Of a DNA stretch of 64,000 nt, positions 57,647 to 64,000 are shown one piece after another. The notes under the pieces were generated by a model that searched no databases, was not told the origin of the DNA, and saw only the letters and a list, made by a program, of their open reading frames with translations. Numbering within the stretch: the stretch's first letter is position 1; each line of letters starts with the position of its first letter. The stretch covers positions 6,201,252 to 6,265,251 of the forward strand of contig NZ_LFJC01000003.1 in assembly GCF_002776695.1 (NCBI RefSeq). The letters run 5' to 3'. This stretch comes from Bradyrhizobium nitroreducens. GTDB taxonomy: Bacteria > Pseudomonadota > Alphaproteobacteria > Rhizobiales > Xanthobacteraceae. The position numbers and the translations under genes are program-made.

Positions 57647-58515
57647 CGCGACAACCGTTTCATCATGAAGTACACGAGCGGCAGGACGAACGGCATCGCG
57701 CAGACGATGGATGCCATTGCCAGCGAGAGCTGGTCGAGCCGGAGATAGCGGATGCCGAGCGTCGACAGCACGTGGGTGAGGTCGGCCGGGCCGCCGCCGG
57801 TGAGCAGATAGACGCTGTTGAAATCGCCGAGCGTCCAGATCATCGAAAGCAGCGTGCAGGTGACGTAGAGCGTCTGCATCGACGGCCAGGTGATGTAGCG
57901 GAATTTCTGCCACCAGCTCGCGCCGTCGACCTCGGCGGCCTCGAACAGATCGTGCGAGATCGCGAGGCGGCCGGTGATCAGGATCAGCGTCCAGAACGGC
58001 AGCGACTTCCAGATGTGCACGGCGATCGCCATGCTGAGCGCCACGGTGGGGTCGTTCAGCCAGTTCGGGCCGTCATCGCCGGTGAAGGAGAAGATGAGGT
58101 GGTTGATCACGCCCCATTCGGGGTTGAGCATGAAGCGCACCGACAGGATGGTCGGGATCGACGGCACCGCCCAGGGCAGGATGAAGATCACCGAGAGCCA
58201 TTTGATCCAGGGGCGCTGCACGGCGAAGAAGCCGGACAGGAACAGCGCGATCAGCATCTTGATGTTGATGCCGATGACCAGGAAGATCAGCGTGTTGACC
58301 GCGGCGCGCGCGAAGATCGGGTCGTTGTAGAGCGCGACATAATTCGCCGGTGCGCGCGCCAGCCAAAGCCCGTAGCAGACGGGATAGACCACGAAGGCAA
58401 GGAAGACGAGCAGATAGGGCGCGAGCAGCACGATGCCCCAGACCTGCGCCGGGCTCAGCCGCGACGACAGGGGCGGGCCGGGGAGTGCCTGATCGCCAGA
58501 GAGCGTGATCGCCAT
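57643..58515 (-). CDS. carbohydrate-type ABC transporter permease (MalF-like)
   Basis: A 290-residue permease with six helices; EAAEVDGASWWQKFRYITWP is the EAA loop and FILPWAVPSIPTIL is typical of the MalF/UgpA group. ATG 58515 begins the domain properly; the longer frame to 58575 runs through an intergenic hairpin. It overlaps the next permease by four bases and is separated from the binding-protein gene by 93 bases with two hairpins. Confidence 0.92.
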   Translation of the reverse strand: MAITLSGDQALPGPPLSSRLSPAQVWGIVLLAPYLLVFLAFVVYPVCYGLWLARAPANYVALYNDPIFARAAVNTLIFLVIGINIKMLIALFLSGFFAVQRPWIKWLSVIFILPWAVPSIPTILSVRFMLNPEWGVINHLIFSFTGDDGPNWLNDPTVALSMAIAVHIWKSLPFWTLILITGRLAISHDLFEAAEVDGASWWQKFRYITWPSMQTLYVTCTLLSMIWTLGDFNSVYLLTGGGPADLTHVLSTLGIRYLRLDQLSLAMASIVCAMPFVLPLVYFMMKRLSR

Positions 58516-58540
58516 TCTTTTTGGACTCTTCAAAGAGAAG

Positions 58541-58599
58541 CCGGCCGCGAAACGCGGCCGGTGTTGTTCTAGCACCTCTCCCCGCGAGGCGGGGAGAGG
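58541..58599 (-). promoter_or_regulatory. two tandem intercistronic stem-loops
   Basis: CCTCTCCCCGC / GCGGGGAGAGG (58575-58599) is a perfect 11-bp stem with a 3-base loop, and CCGGCCGCG / CGCGGCCGG (58541-58561) a perfect 9-bp stem with a 3-base loop. Both lie between the binding-protein stop and the first permease start. Hairpins at this place usually protect the upstream mRNA or lower read-through. Confidence 0.8.
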
Positions 58600-58608
58600 C
58601 AGGGTGAC

Positions 58609-59994
58609 TTAACCCGCGACCTGCTTGATGCGGGCGATCAGCTCGTCGACGGCCTTGTCGACCGGAACCTTCTCGCTGACGACGCGATTCATCGCCTTCG
58701 CCCACACGTTCTCGTTGTTGAGGATCGTGAACTTCCAGTTCTTGGTGAAGTCGAACGCCGCGGTGCCGCCCTTGAACTGCGTGTAGACCGCCTTGCGGTG
58801 CTTGTCGGCCTGCCAGAACGGGCTTTCCTGGCTCTCCTTCGTCACCGGGAACCAGCGGCCGAGCGCGCCCTCGATATAGGGACGGACGTTCTCTTCCTGG
58901 AGCAGGAAACTGATGAACTGCTTGGCCTCGGCCTTGTTCTTGGCCGCGGTGAAGATCAGCCCGGTCTTGACGTCGGAGCGGTACTTGATGGTCGAACCGT
59001 CCGGCGCCTTCGGGAAGGACGCCGTGATGATGTCCTGCTCATAGGCCTTCTTGCCGGCTTCGCGCTGCTCGGGCGTGAGAGCCTGGTTCTGCGAGTCTTC
59101 GTACCACTTCGCCGCGATCGAGATCGTGAAGTTGTGGGTCATCACGATGGTCTTGTTGTGGAAGGCGACGTTGTTGTCGGGATCCTTCCAGGTCGTGGAA
59201 GACGGCGGCGTGCAACCCTTGATGTAGGTGTCGGTGTAGTCCTTCATCGCCTTGATCAGGTTCTCGCGAACCGTGGGATCGTCGACCGTGAGCTTGCCGT
59301 CATCGTCGACCAGCTTGACGTGGTAGGCGTCCATGAAGGTGTAGAACGACTGGAAGGCGTCGGTGGATTCCACGCCCATCGGCTGGCCGACGGCGTAAAT
59401 GCGCTGGCCGGTCGCCTTGCGGATGCCCGGCTGCACCTTGTCGCACCAGAACGTCCAGTAGCCGGTCCAGTCGTTCGGGATGTCGCTCTGCTTGAAGCCG
59501 GCCTTCTCCAGCATGTCGTTCCAGATCTGGACGTGCATGCTCTGCTGCTTCAGCGGGAAGCCGTAATAGGCCTTCTTCTTGGCAACGTCGTTGTAGAGGA
59601 TCGACGCATCGAGCGTGTTCTGCACGAAGCGGCCCTTGATCGGCTCCATGACGTCGGAGAGATCCTCGAGCTTGCCCTCATAGGCCCACTTGCCCTGCGC
59701 CTGCACGTCATACGAATCGGAATAGGCGACATCGGGCACGGTGCCGGCATCGAGCGCGGCGACCGTCTTCGGAATCATGTCCTGGATCGCGTATTGCGAC
59801 AATTCGACCTTGATGCCGGTCTTGGCCTCGAATTTCTTGATCGTCTCGATCAGTGCGTCGTCTTCGGAGCGATAGAAGCCCTTGCCCCACCAGACCGTGA
59901 TCGTCTTCTGCTGCGCAAATGCGGGTGCAGCGGCTGCAAACAGCCCGGCCGCAGCGACCGCCAGTGATACTGCGCCAATAACCTTGGATTTCAC
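58609..59994 (-). CDS. extracellular solute-binding protein, family 1 (sugar-type ABC)
   Basis: A 461-residue periplasmic binding protein. A Sec signal peptide ends AAAAPAFA/QQK; the mature protein starts KTITVWWGKGFYRSEDDAL and has the TVPDVAYSDSYDVQAQG and FISFLLQEENVRPYIEG stretches of the family. It binds a sugar or similar compound and delivers it to the two permeases. GTG 59994 with GAGGGAG 9 bases upstream decides the start; the TTG at 60009 lies inside that site. Ligand unknown. There is no ATPase gene in the cluster. Confidence 0.93.
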   Translation of the reverse strand: MKSKVIGAVSLAVAAAGLFAAAAPAFAQQKTITVWWGKGFYRSEDDALIETIKKFEAKTGIKVELSQYAIQDMIPKTVAALDAGTVPDVAYSDSYDVQAQGKWAYEGKLEDLSDVMEPIKGRFVQNTLDASILYNDVAKKKAYYGFPLKQQSMHVQIWNDMLEKAGFKQSDIPNDWTGYWTFWCDKVQPGIRKATGQRIYAVGQPMGVESTDAFQSFYTFMDAYHVKLVDDDGKLTVDDPTVRENLIKAMKDYTDTYIKGCTPPSSTTWKDPDNNVAFHNKTIVMTHNFTISIAAKWYEDSQNQALTPEQREAGKKAYEQDIITASFPKAPDGSTIKYRSDVKTGLIFTAAKNKAEAKQFISFLLQEENVRPYIEGALGRWFPVTKESQESPFWQADKHRKAVYTQFKGGTAAFDFTKNWKFTILNNENVWAKAMNRVVSEKVPVDKAVDELIARIKQVAG

Positions 59995-60010
59995 GTTTTT
60001 CTCCCTCAAA

Positions 60011-60033
60011 CGGCCGGTGTTTTTAACCGGTCG
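60011..60033. promoter_or_regulatory. dyad in the binding-protein promoter region
   Basis: CGGCCGGT (60011-60018) and ACCGGTCG (60026-60033) are inverted 8-base arms with one mismatch and a 7-base spacer, just upstream of the ribosome site. It may be an operator of the sugar ABC operon; the flanks are AT-rich. Confidence 0.45.
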
Positions 60034-60224
60034 TATAAAACACTAGCGCAGGATGGTAGCGCAATCAACGCATCTTGTCGGACCCAGGTCGTAGGGCGCC
60101 GGGTCCGAGGAGATGCATCATGCAGGCATCGATCCAATCGCCGCATCAATTCGCGGCAATCAATTCGCGATGTCCGAGGAACTCCGGCTTGGCGGGAGCG
60201 GTCTCGCCCCGCCCGAGCGAGCCG

Positions 60225-61205
60225 TCAGCGTTTCCGCTTCGGAGGCGACGATGTCGTGTTCGAGCTTGCCTCAGCCGATCGGGACCGCGGCTTGCCATGC
60301 ACGCCGGTCTGAGCAGGAGAGCGCCAGGCCTCGAGGAGCATTTTCAGAAACTGGCTGGCATGAGGAGATAGTGTCGCCCCGCGCCTGCGCACGATGCCGA
60401 TCGTCCGCGACACTTCCGGTTCGACCAGACGAATGGTGTGAATGATCGGATGGCCGGCGGCGGGCGTCGCCAGCTTCGGCAGCACGGCGATGCCGAGGCC
60501 CGCTTCGACCAGACCCAGCGAGCCGGAGAGGTGAGCGACCTCATAGGACCAGTTCAGCTGCAGGCCGTGTCGCGCCAGAGCATTGTCGATCAGCGCGCGA
60601 TTGCCGCTGTTGCGACCGACGGTGATGATCCGGTGCGACGCGATCTCCGGCCAGCTGACCTGCTTGCGCGACGCCAGCGGATGGTCGTGGCGGCAGGCCA
60701 GGACGAAAGGATCCTCGACGAGCCTCTCGAATTCGATCTCGGCATGGGAGGCGCCAATGAAGTTGATGCCGAAATCGACCTCTCCGCGCGCGACCGCTTC
60801 CAATCCCTCGTTGGCGCCAATGTCCAGGATGCGGATGCGAATGCGAGGATAAGCCTCGGCAAACCGTCCGATCGCACGCGGCAGGAAGTAGAACACCGCC
60901 GTCGGCACCGCAGCCACGGAGACCAGGCCCGAGCTTCGCGCACCGATGTCCTGGATGGCGAGCACCGAGGTCTCGAACTCGTCGATGAGGCGGCGCACCT
61001 TCGGCAGGAAGTCGCGGCCGGTCATGGTGAGATTGACGTGGCGCGTCGACCGCTCGAGCAGGGGCGCCCCGAGGCTTTCCTCCAGCTTCTGAATGCGTCG
61101 GCTGAGCGCGGGTTGAGACAGGTTCAGCGCCTTGGCGGTCCGGACGAAGCTGCCGGTCTCGGCAACGGTGATGAACGCCTTGAGGTCGAGCAATTCTGCG
61201 TTCAT
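60225..61205 (-). CDS. LysR-family transcriptional regulator
   Basis: A 326-residue regulator. The helix-turn-helix is at ~1-60 (LLDLKAFITVAETGSFVRTA, then LNLSQPALSRRIQKLEESLG), and a periplasmic-binding-like effector domain follows from ~90. The C-terminal tail is Ser/Arg/Lys-rich. It is divergent from the isomerase/transporter genes, and a LysR box lies directly upstream of its ATG 61205, so it probably controls them and itself. Effector unknown; a tricarboxylate or dicarboxylate would fit the neighbours. Confidence 0.93.
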   Translation of the reverse strand: MNAELLDLKAFITVAETGSFVRTAKALNLSQPALSRRIQKLEESLGAPLLERSTRHVNLTMTGRDFLPKVRRLIDEFETSVLAIQDIGARSSGLVSVAAVPTAVFYFLPRAIGRFAEAYPRIRIRILDIGANEGLEAVARGEVDFGINFIGASHAEIEFERLVEDPFVLACRHDHPLASRKQVSWPEIASHRIITVGRNSGNRALIDNALARHGLQLNWSYEVAHLSGSLGLVEAGLGIAVLPKLATPAAGHPIIHTIRLVEPEVSRTIGIVRRRGATLSPHASQFLKMLLEAWRSPAQTGVHGKPRSRSAEASSNTTSSPPKRKR

Positions 61206-61216
61206 GGCGTGCTCCT

Positions 61217-61237
61217 TTATTTCGATAGATGAAATAA
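61217..61237. promoter_or_regulatory. LysR box (T-N11-A dyad)
   Basis: TTATTTC-GATAGAT-GAAATAA is a perfect 7-base inverted repeat with a 7-base spacer and contains TTC-N7-GAA, i.e. a T-N11-A motif, 11 bases before the LysR start and 83 bases before the isomerase start. Confidence 0.75.
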
Positions 61238-61320
61238 TACCTCAGATATTTGCATTTCACAAAAGAGTTGGGAAGGCGGATGCTCTGTTCAGGCCAACAC
61301 GCCGCCGAACGGAAGAGCCC

Positions 61321-62394
61321 ATGAACGATCAGATTGCCATTCCCTGTGTGGTCATGCGCGGAGGGACCTCGCGCGGACCGTTCTTCCTGGCCCGCGATCT
61401 CCCGGCCGACCCGAGGTCACGCGACGCGGTGCTGTTGTCGGTGATGGGAGGCGGGCACGATCTTGGCATCGACGGCATCGGCGGCGGCAATGCCGTCATC
61501 AACAAGGTCGCGATCGTCGGACCGGCCACGGTGCCCGGCGCCGATGTCGATTACCTGTTTGCCCAGGTGCGTGTTCGCGAAGGGATCGTCGATACCTCGC
61601 CGAACTGCGGCAACATGCTGGCGGCGGTGGGGCCGTTCGCAATCGAAGCCGGCCTGGTCGCTGCGAGCTGCGATCGGACCGATATCCGTATCCACAATGT
61701 CAACACCGGCAAGCTGATCGACGCCACCGTCGCCACGCCGGGAGGGCGGGTGACTTACGAGGGCGAAGCGCGGATCGACGGCGTGCCGGGAACGGCCGCA
61801 CCGATCGAATTGTCCTTCCCCAACGCGGCCGGCGCGCGGACCGGTCGCCTGCTGCCGACGGGACGCGCGGTCGATTGCATCGATGGGATCGACGTCACCT
61901 GCATCGACGCGGCGATGCCGGTCATGCTGGTCCACGCGGCCGACCTGGGATGCACCGGCCGCGAGGCTCCGTCGGATTTCGCCGACGCGGGCTTCCGGGC
62001 GCGTCTCGAAGGGCTGCGTATCGAGGCCGGGCGCCTGATGGGGTTTCCAAATGCGGCGACAATGGTGATCCCGAAGCCGGTTCTGATTGCGCCTGCGGGC
62101 ACGGCGGCGCTGAACACCCGATACTTCATGCCGCACGACTGCCACAGCGCATTGGCGGTGACTGGCGCCGTCGCGATCGCGACGGCCTGCCTCACGCCTG
62201 GGACGATCGCTGCAAGGATGGTCGGACCGCTGGCGCCGCCGGTGCCGATCACGCTCGCCCATCCCTCCGGCCAGCTCGTGGTTCGGCTGGAGCCCGGCCC
62301 GGTCGCCCGCGTGCAGCGCACCGCCCGGCGCATCTTCGAGGGCCACGTCTTTGCCCGTCGATCGCACGTTCCTCAGGCGGTGCTGGCGGCCTGA
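61321..62394 (+). CDS. PrpF-family isomerase, 4-oxalomesaconate tautomerase-like
   Basis: A 357-residue protein of the PrpF/GalD fold. The start IPCVVMRGGTSRGPFFLARD is the family signature; GGGNAVINKVAIV and DTSPNCGNMLAAVGPFAIE carry the catalytic Cys and Asn-type residues. Related enzymes isomerise 4-oxalomesaconate (GalD) in gallate degradation or aconitate (PrpF) in methylcitrate metabolism. Which reaction applies here is not decided by sequence; the neighbouring DctA-like transporter favours an imported di- or tricarboxylate. ATG 61321 begins directly before the signature; no earlier start is needed. Confidence 0.85.
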   Translation: MNDQIAIPCVVMRGGTSRGPFFLARDLPADPRSRDAVLLSVMGGGHDLGIDGIGGGNAVINKVAIVGPATVPGADVDYLFAQVRVREGIVDTSPNCGNMLAAVGPFAIEAGLVAASCDRTDIRIHNVNTGKLIDATVATPGGRVTYEGEARIDGVPGTAAPIELSFPNAAGARTGRLLPTGRAVDCIDGIDVTCIDAAMPVMLVHAADLGCTGREAPSDFADAGFRARLEGLRIEAGRLMGFPNAATMVIPKPVLIAPAGTAALNTRYFMPHDCHSALAVTGAVAIATACLTPGTIAARMVGPLAPPVPITLAHPSGQLVVRLEPGPVARVQRTARRIFEGHVFARRSHVPQAVLAA

Positions 62395-62446
62395 AGCCGG
62401 ACCGCTCCTGAACTCCAAAAAAATGACACCCAAGGGAGAAACGAGA

Positions 62447-63832
62447 ATGCAGATGCACGCGCCGGCCAGGTCCGCGAACGGTGAGCCACGCAAGCCGTTC
62501 TACCGGATTCTCTACGTTCAGGTGCTGATCGGGCTCATCCTGGGCGTCGTCACGGGCCATTTCTGGCCCGAGTTCGGTGCCGCGCTGAAGCCCTTCGGAG
62601 ACGGCTTCGTCAAGCTCGTCAAGATGATGATCGCTCCGATCGTGTTCTGCACCATCGTGAGCGGCATCAACAGCATCAGCGATTCCCGCGAGGTCGGTCG
62701 CACCCTGGTGAAATCCATGGCGCTGTTCTATCTGCTCACCGTGCTCGCACTCCTGGCGGGGTTGACCGCCGTGTCGTTGATCCAGCCAGGCGCCGGCATG
62801 CATGTGTCCGTCAATACGCTGGATCCGTCCGTGGCCGCGAAATTCGGCAAGCAGGCCGCAGCGACCGGATTTGCGGACTTCATGCTGCACATCATCCCGC
62901 ATTCGTTCTTTGGAGCGTTCGCCGACGGCGAGGTGCTGCCTGTCCTGCTGATCTCGATCCTGATCGCCTTCGGCTTGAGCCGCGCCGGCGATGGCGGTGC
63001 GGCGGTGACAAAGGCCGTCGCCTCGTTCTCGCACGTGCTGTTTGTGTCGTTCGGTTTCATCATGAAGCTCGCGCCGCTCGGAGCCTTCGGCGCCATGGCG
63101 TTCACGGTGGGCCGATACGGCGTCCGTTCGATCGGCTCGCTCGGCCTGCTGATCCTGACATTCTATATCGCCTGCTCCGTCTTCGTGGTCGTCGTGCTTG
63201 GTACGCTGGCACGGCTGAACGGCTTCAGCCTGTGGAAGACCATCCGCTACTTCAGGGAAGAATTGCTGATCGTGCTCGGCACGTCGTCGTCGGAGCCCGC
63301 GCTGCCCGGCGCGCTACGCAAGCTGGAGCAACTCGGATGCCGGAAGGGCGTGTCGGGGCTCGTGCTGCCGATGGGCTACTCATTCAATCTCGACGGCAGC
63401 GCCATCTATCTCACCCTGGCTTCCATCTTCATTGCACAGGCTTGCGACATTCATCTGTCATGGGGACAGATCGCGGCGATGCTCGGCCTGATGCTGCTGA
63501 CGTCCAAGGGAGCGGCCGGCGTCACCGGCAGCGGCTTCGTCGCGCTCGTTGCGACCCTCTCCGTCATGCCGGATCTGCCGGTAACCGGCGTCGCGCTGCT
63601 CGTCGGTATCGATCGCTTCATGTCGGAGGCGCGGGCGCTGACGAGCATGATCAGCAACTGTGTCGCAGCCATCACCGTTTCGCTGTGGGAGGATGCCTGT
63701 GACCGCGAGGTGTTGGCCCGTGAACTGGACGGGTGCGGCACTGTCGCGCCCGCGGCCAGGACGACGATCGGGGAGGTGGCGCCGGTGCTGGGTGAGGCGA
63801 GCTGGATCACGACGACGCGATCCGCCGCCTGA
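62447..63832 (+). CDS. dicarboxylate/amino acid:cation symporter (DctA-like)
   Basis: A 461-residue membrane transporter of the DAACS family. LGTSSSEPALPGALRKLE and GYSFNLDGSAIYLTLASIFIAQ are the family's conserved substrate/cation sites, and MMIAPIVFCTIVSGI the first. It imports C4-dicarboxylates or related acids with protons or Na+. The tail (VLARELDGCGTVAPAARTT) is DctA-like. GGGAGA with ~8-base spacing supports ATG 62447. It follows the isomerase after 52 bases and is probably cotranscribed. Confidence 0.93.
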   Translation: MQMHAPARSANGEPRKPFYRILYVQVLIGLILGVVTGHFWPEFGAALKPFGDGFVKLVKMMIAPIVFCTIVSGINSISDSREVGRTLVKSMALFYLLTVLALLAGLTAVSLIQPGAGMHVSVNTLDPSVAAKFGKQAAATGFADFMLHIIPHSFFGAFADGEVLPVLLISILIAFGLSRAGDGGAAVTKAVASFSHVLFVSFGFIMKLAPLGAFGAMAFTVGRYGVRSIGSLGLLILTFYIACSVFVVVVLGTLARLNGFSLWKTIRYFREELLIVLGTSSSEPALPGALRKLEQLGCRKGVSGLVLPMGYSFNLDGSAIYLTLASIFIAQACDIHLSWGQIAAMLGLMLLTSKGAAGVTGSGFVALVATLSVMPDLPVTGVALLVGIDRFMSEARALTSMISNCVAAITVSLWEDACDREVLARELDGCGTVAPAARTTIGEVAPVLGEASWITTTRSAA

Positions 63833-63850
63833 CCAGGTCTTGGATGAGAT

Positions 63851-63882
63851 CGGTCCCGGTTTGGTTTGGCAAGTCGGGACCG
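63851..63882. terminator. stem-loop after the DctA-like gene
   Basis: CGGTCCCG (63851-63858) and CGGGACCG (63875-63882) form a perfect 8-bp stem with a 16-base loop, 19 bases after the stop. No U-run follows. Confidence 0.4.
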
Positions 63883-63921
63883 TGGCGTGCGCTATCTCGG
63901 CTGAAGGGCGGCTCGACCACG

Positions 63922-64000
63922 CTAGAGCATTTTCGGTTCTGATTGAATCAGAACCGAAGCTCTAGATTCTTGTTTTGACGCGTTTTCTTCACGCGAACCG
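63922..64000. repeat. long palindromic dispersed repeat at the window end
   Basis: Arms CTAGAGC (63922-63928) / GCTCTAG (63959-63965) enclose a perfect 13-bp inner stem, TTCGGTTCTGATT (63932-63944) / AATCAGAACCGAA (63946-63958), around a single G. The tail TTGTTTTGACGCGTTTTC-TTCACGCGAACC belongs to the same repeat as I remember it from Bradyrhizobium-type genomes. It runs on past the window. Confidence 0.85.

Overview
The window looks like chromosomal DNA of a GC-rich alphaproteobacterium, most likely Bradyrhizobium or a close Nitrobacteraceae relative. This rests on the gene content (split pntAA/pntAB/pntB with the aa3-oxidase subunit IV gene beside it, DUF1036, DUF1244 and UPF0335 proteins, a DUF882 protein next to a large YcbB-type L,D-transpeptidase, YdcH-type small coiled-coil proteins) and on dispersed palindromic repeats I recognise from that group. 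It is inference, not an alignment. I saw no rRNA, tRNA, CRISPR array or intact insertion sequence.

Layout. 1-5.7 kb: an envelope glycosylation-like block with two paralogous GT-C-like membrane proteins at its ends, a third polytopic protein, a polyprenyl-phosphate-type glycosyltransferase and a SAM methyltransferase. 6-15 kb: accessory surface region with a lone Flp pilin, a frameshifted PAP2 phosphatase remnant, an 1817-residue RTX/cadherin-repeat secreted protein, a two-domain cysteine-containing secreted protein, a gene-poor stretch, a small membrane protein and a periplasmic M23 peptidase. 15-25.6 kb: TetR regulator, pyruvate kinase, several conserved small proteins, two cell-wall enzymes (DUF882/M15-like and L,D-transpeptidase) and an orphan NtrC-type regulator. 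25.7-32.4 kb: M3 oligopeptidase, a sterol-desaturase-like membrane oxygenase divergent from its probable TetR repressor, and a patatin-like protein with a large membrane insert. 32.4-40.6 kb: oxidase subunit IV, transhydrogenase operon, a small conserved protein, a hydrolase, Na+/H+ and Ca2+/H+ antiporters, a cupin and a membrane-anchored Ala/Lys-rich protein. 40.6-46.6 kb: TPR lipoprotein, rpsU, aqpZ, purEK, a diguanylate cyclase and four very small proteins. 46.7-55.7 kb: an LhgO-like oxidoreductase, a PAS-GGDEF-EAL protein, GlpD and polyamine-type ABC genes without a binding protein. 55.7-64 kb: a membrane protein, a sugar-type ABC system without an ATPase, and a LysR-controlled PrpF/GalD-like isomerase with a DctA-like transporter, ending in a long palindromic repeat.

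Most coding sequence is ordinary core genome. The parts that best merit attention are the glycosylation block, the RTX protein with its duplicated terminal module and the PAP2 remnant at its end, the split patatin, the desaturase/TetR intergenic operators, the LysR box at 61.2 kb, and the hairpins in the sugar-ABC operon.
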